64,000 nt of DNA, taken from NCBI GenBank assembly GCA_002717655.1, contig PBAY01000040.1, forward strand, positions 49,931 through 113,930, read 5' to 3'. Shown piece by piece: positions 8,114-17,684 of this stretch. This stretch comes from Phycisphaerae bacterium (lineage in GTDB: Bacteria > Planctomycetota > Phycisphaerae > Phycisphaerales > SM1A02). Both the position numbers and the translations under genes were made by a program. The first letter of the stretch is position 1. Each line of letters begins with the position of its first letter. The notes under the pieces are model-generated. The model made no database searches and was not told the DNA's origin. It worked only from the letters and a program-made list of their open reading frames with translations.

Positions 8114-9688
8114 ATGACTGTTCAAACACGGGTATTGGTGCCATCAGGCTTGAATCGAATTAAATCAATCATCGCCATGGTCATGACAACAAGCATCTCC
8201 ATGGCTCATGGTGAGCCGGTTCAATGGACCGAAGCCGAGGGAGGCAATGGTCATTGGTATCAGGTCATCACCACGGAGACGGGGTTCCCGAATCATCAGC
8301 CAGAGGCGTATTTCGAACTGGCTGAATCACGTGGGGGCTATGCAGTTTCCATCACTTCTCTGGAAGAGGATCTGTTCATCTACGATCTTTCGATTGGTAC
8401 ACCGGGTGCCTGGGAACCAGGTCCTGGATTTGGTCCGGTCCTTGGTGGTCGAAGCACGGGCAACTGCGACTTCTGGTGGGTCAATGGAGATCCCTGGGGG
8501 TATTCAAGTTGGGGTCCTGCGGATCCGGGCTGCAATGGTGAGTATGTGGCGTATTGCATCTGTGGCCAATCGTCTCCCAACGAGACAGAGCGATGGTGGA
8601 TTGATGCTGATCCGAGTTATGGCGGGATGAAATCCGGAGTAATCGAATGGTCTGCCGACTGCAACGGCGATGGCATCGTGGATTACGGTCAGATCCTGGA
8701 CGGGACCTATCAGGATGCAGATGGCAACGGTGTTCCGGACTGCTGTGATGAAGGTGAGCCATGTGATTCAGTCCCACCTGGATCAAACCATGTCCTTGAA
8801 TTGAACAACTGGCCAGATGCTGCCGTCATTCCTCATCATCCTTCCGTCACGCCATCTGATGCGATGACGATCGAGTTCTGGATCAAAGTGGAAGGTGGCA
8901 ACTCGAACAGCCGTCCAATCACCAAGCGTCCAGGAAATGGAGGTTGTTACACGGTCAGCGCCTATACCACCGCGGAAGGATGTCAGGCTGGCGTTGATGT
9001 CTTCGGTGATTGCAACGGTGCAAGCTGGGGCGACATCGGCTGTGAATGGGTGCACCTGGCCCAGACCGTGGATGGATCAACAGGGGTCTCCCGGGGCTAC
9101 ATCAATGGAGAACTCGTATCGATTCTCGATCAGGGTGGCTCATGTGGAATCGGACAGGGGTCCTGGGATCTCAGGTTCGGAAACACCAACGGGTTTTCAT
9201 CAACACAGTTCATCGGACGTCTCGACAACATCAGAATCTGGAACTCGGTGCTGGAAGAAGATGAGATCCGCCACTGGATGGGTACCGACATCACTTCCGC
9301 CATCGCAGCGACGTTGCCTGATCTCGGGGGTTCCTGGAATTTCGAGGACGGGGTGACTGATGCGACGGGTGTCAATGATGGCTGGCTGGAAGGCAGTGCT
9401 GTTCTTGTCGAGGACGAAGCCATCTACCTCGACTGCAATGGCAATGCAGTTGCTGATAGTCAGGACATCACGGATGGAACCAGTACGGATTTCAATGGCA
9501 ATCAGATTCCTGATGAGTGCGAGTGTCTGGCTGATGTCGATGGTGATGGACAGGTGGCCGTGAATGACGTCCTGCTTGTGATCGCTCAGTGGGGTCAGCC
9601 AGGTCCATTGGCTGATGTCGACCTGGATGGAACAGTTGGAGTGAATGATGTTCTCATGGTTCTCAATGGCTGGGGTGCATGCCCCTGA
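8114..9688 (+). CDS. Exported C-type-lectin-like / LamG-like protein with dockerin tail
   Basis: 524 residues; CAGGAGAATCAGGA precedes ATG 8114. The signal peptide ends near SISMAHGEP. Residues about 35-180 read as a C-type-lectin-like domain (WYQVITTE, Y-F-E-LAESRGGYAVSITSLEEDLFI, FWWVNGDPWGYSSWGPADPGC, EYVAYCIC). Residues about 225-420 resemble a concanavalin/LamG domain (MTIEFWIKVEGG, WVHLAQTVDGSTG-x-x-RGYINGEL, FIGRLDNIRIWNSVLEEDEI). DCNGDGIVDYGQILDGT-type calcium loops separate the domains. A dockerin-like pair (DVDGDGQVAVNDVLLVIAQW and DVDLDGTVGVNDVLMVLNGW) ends in GACP. Extracellular carbohydrate binding is inferred. Confidence 0.8.
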   Translation: MTVQTRVLVPSGLNRIKSIIAMVMTTSISMAHGEPVQWTEAEGGNGHWYQVITTETGFPNHQPEAYFELAESRGGYAVSITSLEEDLFIYDLSIGTPGAWEPGPGFGPVLGGRSTGNCDFWWVNGDPWGYSSWGPADPGCNGEYVAYCICGQSSPNETERWWIDADPSYGGMKSGVIEWSADCNGDGIVDYGQILDGTYQDADGNGVPDCCDEGEPCDSVPPGSNHVLELNNWPDAAVIPHHPSVTPSDAMTIEFWIKVEGGNSNSRPITKRPGNGGCYTVSAYTTAEGCQAGVDVFGDCNGASWGDIGCEWVHLAQTVDGSTGVSRGYINGELVSILDQGGSCGIGQGSWDLRFGNTNGFSSTQFIGRLDNIRIWNSVLEEDEIRHWMGTDITSAIAATLPDLGGSWNFEDGVTDATGVNDGWLEGSAVLVEDEAIYLDCNGNAVADSQDITDGTSTDFNGNQIPDECECLADVDGDGQVAVNDVLLVIAQWGQPGPLADVDLDGTVGVNDVLMVLNGWGACP

Positions 9689-9714
9689 GTCGATTTCAGC
9701 CGACAGGATGGTTC

Positions 9715-9752
9715 AACTGCCCCGGGTCTCAGGCTCGGGGCAGTTTCTTTTT
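9715..9752 (+). terminator. Rho-independent terminator after the lectin/LamG gene
   Basis: Perfect 10-bp stem AACTGCCCCG (9715-9724) / CGGGGCAGTT (9736-9745), 11-nt loop, followed by TCTTTTT. It sits 26 bases after the stop at 9688. Confidence 0.88.
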
Positions 9753-9902
9753 CAACAGGCTCTGCCAGCTGGCAATATCTATTGGATTTCGGCACTGCAA
9801 ATCGACACAAAGGGGGTCGGGGAAGATTGGCGCTTGATCTTGAGGAGCCACCGGTCACAATGTAAACATCGACTGAGGGAATTACTCGGGGAGTGAGATG
9901 GC

Positions 9903-12900
9903 ATGCGTCTGAAGATCGCCATGATGATGATTTTGGGCTTGGCTGGTGCTGCTGCCGCGGACACCATCAAAGTACCGGGTGACTATCCAACCATCCAGGA
10001 GGCGGTCAATGCTTCCCAGGACGGTGACGAGATTCTAGTCGGCCCGGGTACGTATACACGAGCCTCGACAGAGGTTGTCAACATGCTTGGCAAGCAGATC
10101 ACGCTTCGTTCCAGCGATGGTCCTGAAGTAACCATCATCGATGGGGAAGGATTGCGTAACGGGATCTTGTGCGAATACGAGGATGGTGAAGCATTCACGA
10201 TTGATGGATTCACGGTAAGGAATTGTGAATACCTGGATGGTTGTTGCATTTATGGCGATGGCATTAAGTGCATCGCTGGCGTTGCGACAATCGCCAATTG
10301 CATAATCGAGAACAACAGAAGAGCTGCCAGATTGATCGGGTCGCCAAGTGAAGGGTATCCAAGTGCAACATTTTTAAATTGCATCGTGCGATCGAACGAC
10401 AGCGGCGTAAGCGGTGAATCGCAAAATGGATTTTTTACATTCAATCAGTGTGTATTTGAAGATAACAAAGGGGCTGCAATCGGTTTAAATCCATACTATA
10501 CGAATTGCCTAGTCGAACAGTGTGAATTTGTTGGTAATGAATCATCAGGCAATGCTGGCGCAATTTATCGCGGAGGTAATTCTGCTGCTATTTTTCTGAT
10601 ACGTAATTCTTTGTTTGATGGCAACGTCGCAGCTAATGATGGCGGTGCCATTTGGGCTGGCAGCGGCCCTGTGGATGTAGTCAATTGTCAATTTGTGAAT
10701 AACAGAGCAGCAGGTTCAGGTGGCGCCATGTATGGGCAATGGTCTTCGACCGTTGAGGATTCCACCTTCTGTAAGAACTGGCCCGATCATATCTATCACC
10801 CAGAGATCTATCTGCCATGGATTGATCTTGGGGGCAACGAGTTCTGTGATCTAGTGCCGCCGGTGATCCATGTGCCGGGTGACTATCCAACCATTCAAGG
10901 TGCCATTGATGCAACGCCCGACGGGTTTGTGATTCAAATCGCCGCGGGTACGTTCTATGAGCATGAGATCTACTGTTTTAACAGGAATCTCACGATCCAG
11001 GGGACTCGCAACCCTGACGGATCACTGGCGACCATCGTCGATGGACTCCAGCTTGGTGGTGTATTTTTCCTTGGTGTGAGCCCTGACCTCGTGCTCAAAG
11101 ACCTTGTGATCACGGGCGCAAGTGGTTGCAGTGATTTTGATGATATGGGCTGGATGGGGGCTATCTACTTTTGGGGTGACCAGAACAGCGCCTCTACAAT
11201 TATTGGATGTACGATCACCGGGAACAGTACGTGTGATGATGGTGCGGGTATTTACATAGACATAAATGCTCGACCCACGATTATTGATTGTCTTATTACT
11301 GATAACTATTCCCCGTCAACCGGAGGCGGTATCTACGCACACGAGGCCGCGCCCACGATCATCGGATGCACGATCACGGCCAACACGGGGGGTGGCGGTT
11401 TGTACTGGTCATATGAGAAGGAGTTTGGCCAGCTGACACTCACCGACACAATGATCTGTGCCAACGCTGGTGGGCAGGCGAACTTGGATGGCCCCTGGAT
11501 CGATGGCGGTGGGAACTGGATCTCTGGGGATTGCTTCGTTGACTGTAATGAGAACGGTGTTCTGGATGAAGAGGACATCGCCAACGGAACCTCCGAAGAC
11601 TGCAATCAGAACCTCGTTCCAGATGAATGCGAGGAGGATTGCGATGGTGATGGTGTCATCAACGATTGTGACAGCGATCCCGATACCGATGGTGATGGGC
11701 TTCCGGACAACTGCGATGAGGTTGATGATCCGATCACGGCATATTGGGTGGATTCCCAAGGCGGTGAGTTTCACGATCCTGACAACTGGAATTCAGGCCA
11801 ATCCCCCGTGTTCAATACGACAGTGGTCTTCGACCTCTTGGCGGACTACACCGTTGATTTCAGCCAGGATGCCGAGACGGCCAAATTGATCGCTGAACAG
11901 GGATTGGTCGAGCTTGATCTGGCGGGTCATGTCTATCAGGCATCGAATGACAACAGCACCTCGATCATCGGAAACCAGCCAGGCAGCCAGTCGATTCTTT
12001 CTGTTGGCGACGGTTCGCTTGTCCTTGGCACTGGTGCCCAGGGCGATGCCGAACTCATTGTTGGGTTCGAAGCAGGTTCGTTCGGCGACTTCCGTTTGGC
12101 TGGGTTGGCTGGGTCGGAGACATTGCTGGATCTGCACAAGTTGCAGATCGCGGATCGGGGCATCGGACTGATGTCCGTGAGTTACGCCGCGACCGTGGAA
12201 GTGGGTCGTGTGTTGCTCGGGAACATCATTGGTTCCAATGGCAATCTCATTCTCAGTGGTGATGGAAGTCTGTTGAATGCGGAGATCGAGTTCTCGGTGA
12301 ACCACGGAACGGTCGAGATCCAGTCGCCTGCTGAACTTCGATTCGACAATCCTGACGCGCCCATGACGGTTTTCAAGGGTGGGCAGTTGATCGGTGACGG
12401 CACGCTCAAGGGGTACCTGTTGAACCGTGGGTATTTCTCGCCGTCAATGACGGGCAACTCGTTCGACCTGCAGGGTGATTACCGTAATCGTGGTCTCTTT
12501 GGCGTGACCCTTGGTGATACGCAGCATTCTCGAGTGGAGGTCACCAGTTTCGACGACTGGTATGGTGAGATCAGGCTGGGCGGCGGCCTCATAGCGGAAC
12601 TTGATGAGGGCTTCCTTCCAGAGATCGGTCGTGAGTTCCAGATCATGGAAGCGGAGGACCGAGTGCGAGGCACCTTCGACGTGGCCTTCATGCCTGATCT
12701 TGGTGATGATCGGTACCTGGCCATTCGCTACCCGGGAGATGGTTTCCGCGGCGGTGATGAAGATGTCGAACTGGTCGTCGTCGGGTTCGACGAGGTTCTG
12801 GGCTTTGATGAGCCGGACTCACTTGATCTCGATGGTCCACCGTTGGCCATGCTCATTGCGGATCTGGATAACGATCTGGATGATGACATCGCGGTTTCAT

Positions 12901-14066
12901 CGCCTGGTCTTGTCTATGTGTACTACAACGATGGTGGTGTCTTCAACGATGTGGTTCAGATCAGTAATGTCGGTAAAACGGCAGTGGATCTGGCTGCCGG
13001 TGACTTTGATGCAGATGGCCTGCTGGATCTTGTGGGTGCCAATGGTGGGGGTGATGAGATCTTCGTGGCCTTGAACAGTGGCGGTGGGAATTTCGAATCG
13101 GCCATCGCCTATCCGACTGGTGTCGGAACCAATCCACGTGCGATTGCAGTTGACGACTTCAACAACGATGGCCGCGATGATGTTGCGATTGCCTGCACCT
13201 CTACAGGCGAGATCCGACTCTGGCGAAGCGAGGACGCAGGTGGGGTTCGAGCGATCGCCTTCAATGAGGATCAGGTCATGGAAGTAGGCGACGCGCCCAT
13301 CGGGATTGATCCTGGCGAGGTGGAGGAAAACAAGGATCTGGAGCGTATTGACCTGGTGTTCGCCTTGAATGGCGAGAACAGCGTTGGGGTTTTACGGAAT
13401 GTCGGTGGTGAGGGTGGCGTGATCGACTTCGAGTTTGATGAACAGGACGATCTGTACGACGTCGGAGTGGGGCCGGTATCTCTGGCGTTGGCGGATCTGA
13501 ATGGCGATGGTCGGATCGATATCGTGACAGCCAACCAGGATGCTGGTCAGATCTCGATCCTGCTGCATGAGGACGAGCCCACAGCGGAATTTCTTGCTTC
13601 CGTGGATCTCCCCGTCGGTGATGAGGCCAGTTCGATATCACTTGCAGATCTTGATGGTGATGGTGACCAGGATATTGCATTGATCGCCACAGCTGAAGGT
13701 GAAGACACGTCCAGCCTCTTTGTTCTTCGAAACGATTCCAGTCTGACCGATTATGAACAGTTCCTGATCTCGGCTGCTGAAACCTTCGTCATCGATGGGA
13801 TCCCGGTCATCGTTGATCGTGGTGATCTCGACCTGGATGGTCTTCCGGATCTGATCACGATCAATGAACCGGGCAGCGGGTTGCGGGGCGATTCAGATGC
13901 TCTTGGTCTGGTGCGAAGTGACCCTGCAACGAAGTGTGACGGTGACCAAGACGGTGATGGAATCGTGGGGGTTGACGATGTGCTGCTGATTCTGGCGAGT
14001 TGGAACAACCCCTACACCATTGATGATTTACTGGTGGTTCTTGGTGCCTGGGGGCCTTGCTCCTGA
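9903..14066 (+). CDS. Giant exported beta-helix / FG-GAP repeat protein with dockerin tail
   Basis: 1387 residues. The signal peptide is MRLKIAMMMILGLAGAAAA. Two right-handed beta-helix units each begin with V-PGDYPTIQ-x-A-x-x-A-x-x-DG-x-x-I-x-x-x-x-GTY/F (residues about 22 and 322) and continue with inverted NC-x-I/F-x-x-N-x-x rungs. Then comes a calcium-rich DCDGDG / DPDTDGDGLPDNCDE segment (about 560-620) and an autotransporter-like beta region. FG-GAP/VCBS-type repeats (about 970-1330; DLNGDGRIDIVTANQD, DLDGDGDQDIALIA) precede the short dockerin end (DQDGDGIVGVDDVLLILASW, then VVLGAWGPCS). The segment near 10.3-10.7 kb is visibly AT-richer than the rest. Large surface or adhesin function is inferred. 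Confidence 0.8.
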   Translation: MRLKIAMMMILGLAGAAAADTIKVPGDYPTIQEAVNASQDGDEILVGPGTYTRASTEVVNMLGKQITLRSSDGPEVTIIDGEGLRNGILCEYEDGEAFTIDGFTVRNCEYLDGCCIYGDGIKCIAGVATIANCIIENNRRAARLIGSPSEGYPSATFLNCIVRSNDSGVSGESQNGFFTFNQCVFEDNKGAAIGLNPYYTNCLVEQCEFVGNESSGNAGAIYRGGNSAAIFLIRNSLFDGNVAANDGGAIWAGSGPVDVVNCQFVNNRAAGSGGAMYGQWSSTVEDSTFCKNWPDHIYHPEIYLPWIDLGGNEFCDLVPPVIHVPGDYPTIQGAIDATPDGFVIQIAAGTFYEHEIYCFNRNLTIQGTRNPDGSLATIVDGLQLGGVFFLGVSPDLVLKDLVITGASGCSDFDDMGWMGAIYFWGDQNSASTIIGCTITGNSTCDDGAGIYIDINARPTIIDCLITDNYSPSTGGGIYAHEAAPTIIGCTITANTGGGGLYWSYEKEFGQLTLTDTMICANAGGQANLDGPWIDGGGNWISGDCFVDCNENGVLDEEDIANGTSEDCNQNLVPDECEEDCDGDGVINDCDSDPDTDGDGLPDNCDEVDDPITAYWVDSQGGEFHDPDNWNSGQSPVFNTTVVFDLLADYTVDFSQDAETAKLIAEQGLVELDLAGHVYQASNDNSTSIIGNQPGSQSILSVGDGSLVLGTGAQGDAELIVGFEAGSFGDFRLAGLAGSETLLDLHKLQIADRGIGLMSVSYAATVEVGRVLLGNIIGSNGNLILSGDGSLLNAEIEFSVNHGTVEIQSPAELRFDNPDAPMTVFKGGQLIGDGTLKGYLLNRGYFSPSMTGNSFDLQGDYRNRGLFGVTLGDTQHSRVEVTSFDDWYGEIRLGGGLIAELDEGFLPEIGREFQIMEAEDRVRGTFDVAFMPDLGDDRYLAIRYPGDGFRGGDEDVELVVVGFDEVLGFDEPDSLDLDGPPLAMLIADLDNDLDDDIAVSSPGLVYVYYNDGGVFNDVVQISNVGKTAVDLAAGDFDADGLLDLVGANGGGDEIFVALNSGGGNFESAIAYPTGVGTNPRAIAVDDFNNDGRDDVAIACTSTGEIRLWRSEDAGGVRAIAFNEDQVMEVGDAPIGIDPGEVEENKDLERIDLVFALNGENSVGVLRNVGGEGGVIDFEFDEQDDLYDVGVGPVSLALADLNGDGRIDIVTANQDAGQISILLHEDEPTAEFLASVDLPVGDEASSISLADLDGDGDQDIALIATAEGEDTSSLFVLRNDSSLTDYEQFLISAAETFVIDGIPVIVDRGDLDLDGLPDLITINEPGSGLRGDSDALGLVRSDPATKCDGDQDGDGIVGVDDVLLILASWNNPYTIDDLLVVLGAWGPCS

Positions 14067-14096
14067 GTATGCAGCAACCAGGGTGTAGTCGTTCAC

Positions 14097-16508
14097 TCAG
14101 GGGGTCGACAGCCGTTGGTTCAACTGTTGCAGTTGAGATCGTGTTTCTTCAGTCAGATCAGTCACTTCAATGGCCTTGCGTACGGCTTCCAAGGCATCGG
14201 CTCCCTGGAATGACTTGGCGTAGGCAGGCTGGACGAGTGCCGCCACCATCTGGCCCAGATTGCGCCGACTTCTGGCATCGTCTGGGTTGCGATTGCAGGC
14301 CTCGGCCATGAGGGACAATCCAGAGGCATGATGCTTGCAGGCCTCAGCCTCTCGATCCATGTTGAGCAGGACATCGCCGACATACCAGTTGGCCCATGCC
14401 AGATCTCGCCGGGTCGTGTCATTCGGCGAGTCCCGGTCGGCTTGACGGCGAATATCAAGAGCTCTCGTGTAAAGGTCCAGCGCTGATTGGAATTCCTTGG
14501 CCTGACTCTTGCGCCGTCCCTGCTGACTCAGGATCAACGTGTAGTCTCGCTCTGTCTGGCTGTTGGGGTTCGTGTTGTAGAGCCTCTGAAATCGGTCTAC
14601 TGCCTGATCAAATGAGGCCTGTGACGCACTGGTTTCCCCAATCGCGTTCTGCTCGATACTGATGCTTCGGTGCAGAGACGCCACCGTGCGGCTTGTCTGG
14701 AGCGACTGCGGGTGGTCGGTAGGAAGGTCCCGTTCGATACTTTGCGCCAGTTCAAGTGCTTTCTCGTATTGATCCAATGCCTTCTGGTGAAGGTTTTCCT
14801 TCTTGTCGAGATCAGCCAGTGAACGATGGGCGGCGATGAGTGCGAGTGTCATGTTGATATCACTGTTGCCGTCATTGATCAACCGCTGGTTGATCTCCAA
14901 AGCCTTTTCATATAGCTCCCGAGCTTCGTTTGAATTGCCACGGTTGGCACTTCTGATGCCGCCTGCGATTGCTCCAAGCTGTCTGTACTTGTCAGCGATG
15001 AAGGCCTGGAGTTCAGGATCGTCACTTGAGTTGGTTTGAAGGGCTTCCAGTGATCTGAGTGTTGCCGTGGCCAATTGTTCACGGGCCTTAATCGAATTAT
15101 CCGTCTTGTAGATCTCGTCATAGATATCCGACATGACATCGCCGGCAAGTGTCTTGACCTGGTCATAGTGTTCAGTGGCGATCTTTTCAGCGGCCTGCGC
15201 GAGATCACGTTGTCGAGATGCTTCAGCAGCGTACGAAATCGACACGACCACACCGGCGATGAGTACGAGGAACACCGCCGCCAGGGCGGTCAGCAGTCCG
15301 GTATGACGTCGAGCGAACTTCCTCATTCGATAGGTGGCACTTGGGGGGCCGGCTTCAACCGGTTCATTGGCCAGGAATCTCGCCAGATCGGAACGCAACG
15401 CATCGGCGGTTTCATATCGACGTACTCGTGGCTTCTCCAGGCACTTCATGACGATCCAGTCGAGATCGCCTCGAAGACGCTTGCCCAGCGTGCGGGCATC
15501 GATGGAACGTGATTTGGCCACATCTCCAGACATCTCCTGCGATGTTGCGCGAAGACTGTCGTATCTCAGACTGGGTCTTGGTGGATCCTTCTCGCGAATA
15601 ATTTTCTGGACACCGGAGATCCCGGCGGAGAACAGTTCGTCGGAATCGAATGGGGGGCGCCCGCTCAGCAGTTCATACAACACGACACCCAGTGAATAGA
15701 CATCGCTGCGGGCATCGACTTCCAGCGCGGACATCTCGGCCTGCTCGGGGCTCATGTACATCGGCGTGCCGATCATCCGACCTTCGATGCTGATGGGGCC
15801 GCTGTCGGTGAGTCGTTGATTGATGGCCTTGGCGATGCCGAAGTCGATGATCTTGACGATGGGCTTGCCGTCTTCAAAGGTGCCAAGAATGTTGCCGGGC
15901 TTGATGTCCCGATGGATGATGCCCTTGCCATGTGCATGCTGCAGCGCGCCACAGATCTCCATGAACAGGTTGATCCGTTCCTTGACGCCGAGTCTGTTCT
16001 CGTCACAGAACCGGGTGATGGGAACGCCCTTGACGAATTCCATCACGAAGTAGGGGCGAAGATCGTCGGTCACCCCGGCATCGAGGATCTTGGCCACGCC
16101 GGGATGATCCATGAGGGCCAGTGCCTGTCGCTCGGATTCGAATCGCCCAAGCACAGCCTTGGAGTCCATGCCGGGCTTGATGAGTTTCAACGCCACCTGA
16201 CGTCGGATCGGTTCGGTCTGTTCCGCCTGATAGACGATGCCGAAGCCACCTTCGCCCAGAACCTTGAGCAGGGTGTAGCGGTCGATCTTCTTGCCTACAA
16301 GTGATTCGGAATCAATGGCGGAAACAGCGTCATTCAGGGTCGCCTTGCTGGAAACCTCCGCCTCGCTTTCGTAATGCCCGAGTAGTGACTTCACATCAGC
16401 CAGAAGATTTTCGTCCTGACCGCAGGCTTCAGCGAGGTAGGCCGACTGTTCATCGCCGCTCAACTCGACAGCCTTGTCGAAGATGTCGCGTAGTCTGTCG
16501 TCACTCAT
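14097..16508 (-). CDS. Membrane Ser/Thr protein kinase with extracytoplasmic TPR region
   Basis: 803 residues. An N-terminal helical region (about 1-65) is followed by a Hanks-type kinase domain at about 75-345, with glycine loop GEGGFG (85-90), Lys108 in VALKLI, catalytic HRDIKPGN (199-206), IDFG (221-224) and the GTPMYMSPEQ activation segment. All key residues are present. A TM helix (TGLLTALAAVFLVLIAGVVVSISYA, about 400-425) leads to about 380 residues of TPR-like helices. ATG 16508 overlaps the stop of the sigma-factor gene by 4 bases (ATGA). ECF sigma/kinase pairs of this type are common in planctomycetes; kinase control of the sigma factor is inferred. Confidence 0.92.
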   Translation of the reverse strand: MSDDRLRDIFDKAVELSGDEQSAYLAEACGQDENLLADVKSLLGHYESEAEVSSKATLNDAVSAIDSESLVGKKIDRYTLLKVLGEGGFGIVYQAEQTEPIRRQVALKLIKPGMDSKAVLGRFESERQALALMDHPGVAKILDAGVTDDLRPYFVMEFVKGVPITRFCDENRLGVKERINLFMEICGALQHAHGKGIIHRDIKPGNILGTFEDGKPIVKIIDFGIAKAINQRLTDSGPISIEGRMIGTPMYMSPEQAEMSALEVDARSDVYSLGVVLYELLSGRPPFDSDELFSAGISGVQKIIREKDPPRPSLRYDSLRATSQEMSGDVAKSRSIDARTLGKRLRGDLDWIVMKCLEKPRVRRYETADALRSDLARFLANEPVEAGPPSATYRMRKFARRHTGLLTALAAVFLVLIAGVVVSISYAAEASRQRDLAQAAEKIATEHYDQVKTLAGDVMSDIYDEIYKTDNSIKAREQLATATLRSLEALQTNSSDDPELQAFIADKYRQLGAIAGGIRSANRGNSNEARELYEKALEINQRLINDGNSDINMTLALIAAHRSLADLDKKENLHQKALDQYEKALELAQSIERDLPTDHPQSLQTSRTVASLHRSISIEQNAIGETSASQASFDQAVDRFQRLYNTNPNSQTERDYTLILSQQGRRKSQAKEFQSALDLYTRALDIRRQADRDSPNDTTRRDLAWANWYVGDVLLNMDREAEACKHHASGLSLMAEACNRNPDDARSRRNLGQMVAALVQPAYAKSFQGADALEAVRKAIEVTDLTEETRSQLQQLNQRLSTP

Positions 16509-17098
16509 TGATCCTGCTCCTCTTGTGAAAGCTCACGCTTGAGCCAGGTGCGGGCGAAACGCCAGTCCTCGGCAGCGGTTCGTTCCGAGATCTCAAGGCT
16601 TGCGGCGATTTCCGCGACGGATTGATTCAAGGCCATGCGTCGCCAGAGGACTTCATGAGTTCGCGGTGACGACTCGCAAAGACGGTCAAGCGCTTCGACC
16701 AGGCCTTCAGCATGTTCACCAATCGTGTCCAGTCGGCCCAGTTCGCCGGCAGCAACCGTCAGTGAAACAGGGCGGGCGCCACCGCCTCGCTTCTGGCGTC
16801 TCTTGGTGCGGGCGTAATCGACGAGGAACTGACGCATCACCCGCCAGATGTATCCGAAGAACTGATCTCGACTCTCCCACTGGGGTTGTTCGCCACCGGG
16901 GGGGTTGAGCCGCATGAAGGCTTCGTTGATCACCAGCGTGGCCTGGAGATTGACCGACTGCCCCTCGCGGGCAACCAGGCGGGTGGCCATGTTCCGGATC
17001 TCGGTCTGGGCCGCCATCCAGAGGTCAGCCACGGCGGCTTCATCGCCGTCGGATGCTGCATTGAGCAATTGCGTGACCTGAGCCTGTGAATTGGGCAT
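16505..17098 (-). CDS. ECF-type RNA polymerase sigma factor (planctomycete ECF/PF07638-like)
   Basis: 197 residues from ATG 17098 (MPNSQAQVTQLL), chosen because GGGGAG lies 10 bases upstream; the in-frame ATG at 17107 is too close to it. Region 2 features are LVINEAFMRLNP and DQFFGYIWRVMRQFLVDYARTKRRQKRGG. Region 4 is a C-terminal HTH (RRMALNQSVAEIAASLEISERTAAEDWRFARTWLKREL). It overlaps the kinase gene by 4 bases, so the two are translationally coupled. A candidate promoter and a perfect inverted repeat lie in its leader. Target genes are unknown. Confidence 0.9.
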   Translation of the reverse strand: MPNSQAQVTQLLNAASDGDEAAVADLWMAAQTEIRNMATRLVAREGQSVNLQATLVINEAFMRLNPPGGEQPQWESRDQFFGYIWRVMRQFLVDYARTKRRQKRGGGARPVSLTVAAGELGRLDTIGEHAEGLVEALDRLCESSPRTHEVLWRRMALNQSVAEIAASLEISERTAAEDWRFARTWLKRELSQEEQDQ

Positions 17099-17135
17099 CG
17101 GTGCCATTCTCCCCGAATCAGCGGCAGGCAGATGG

Positions 17136-17155
17136 AGTCTGAAAAAAATCAGACT
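17136..17155. promoter_or_regulatory. Inverted repeat in the sigma-factor leader (operator or RNA hairpin)
   Basis: AGTCTGA (17136-17142) and TCAGACT (17149-17155) flank exactly six A residues. It sits between the candidate promoter at 17179-17207 and the sigma start codon at 17098. Perfect dyads in this position can be operators or leader stems; no partner protein can be named. Confidence 0.45.
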
Positions 17156-17178
17156 TTCCATCGCAGCCACGAGGCAGA

Positions 17179-17207
17179 AGTATCGCACACGTTGCTGGAG
17201 AGGCCAA
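17179..17207 (-). promoter_or_regulatory. Candidate sigma-70 promoter for the sigma-kinase operon
   Basis: Minus strand TTGGCC (17202-17207) and GATACT (17179-17184) are separated by 17 bases, matching 4 of 6 at each consensus hexamer. The predicted start site would be about 70 bases upstream of ATG 17098, leaving a leader that contains the 17136-17155 dyad. Confidence 0.4.
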
Positions 17208-17286
17208 GAGGCGGGTTTGAAAGACCGCCAGAGCGACCTTCTTCTGGGCCAAGCCCATTGCCAGAAACGACTTAAAGAGGAGCTTG

Positions 17287-17598
17287 ATGATGACCATCAA
17301 CGACATGCAATACAACGCCGCAAGAGCCTGGAACCGCCTTCGACGTGCCAATTGGTCCCTTCCCGGGTGCCGAATGCGGAGTCTGGTCATCGAGTTTCAC
17401 GCTGCAAACATCGGTGTCGCCCCTGGGATCGAATGGGAATTCGCGGCAGATCAGCTGAGAAAAAAGGGTCCCTGTCGAACGGTCATGACCCTTGCAGCCG
17501 GCCAGCTTCGAGTTGATGGCGTTCCTGCCAGACAGGTCAAGGCCCTGAGTCAGATGGCTGCCCGTCTTGGGGCCAGCCGCTGTGCCTTGATCGTCTGA
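17287..17598 (+). CDS. Small hypothetical protein
   Basis: 103 residues from ATG 17287; AGAGGAG ends 4 bases before it, a good ribosome-binding site. The chain begins MMTINDMQYNAARAWNRLRRANW and ends in a mixed alpha/beta-looking stretch (VMTLAAGQLRVDGVPARQVKALSQMAARLGASRCALIV). There are no TM segments or signal peptide, and only two Cys. Codon use looks like that of neighbouring genes. It diverges from the sigma factor. I do not recognise it. Confidence 0.55.
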   Translation: MMTINDMQYNAARAWNRLRRANWSLPGCRMRSLVIEFHAANIGVAPGIEWEFAADQLRKKGPCRTVMTLAAGQLRVDGVPARQVKALSQMAARLGASRCALIV

Positions 17599-17684
17599 AG
17601 GCCCGGCCAGCCGCGGCTCTCGAGAAGGCCCATCACTTTGAGAATCAGGAGGGAAACCTCCACATACAAACAGGAGATTGAATC

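Noticed and set aside
17118..17390. 90-codon minus-strand frame upstream of the sigma factor
   Set aside because: It overlaps the leader dyad and the better supported plus-strand ORF at 17287, and has no ribosome site.
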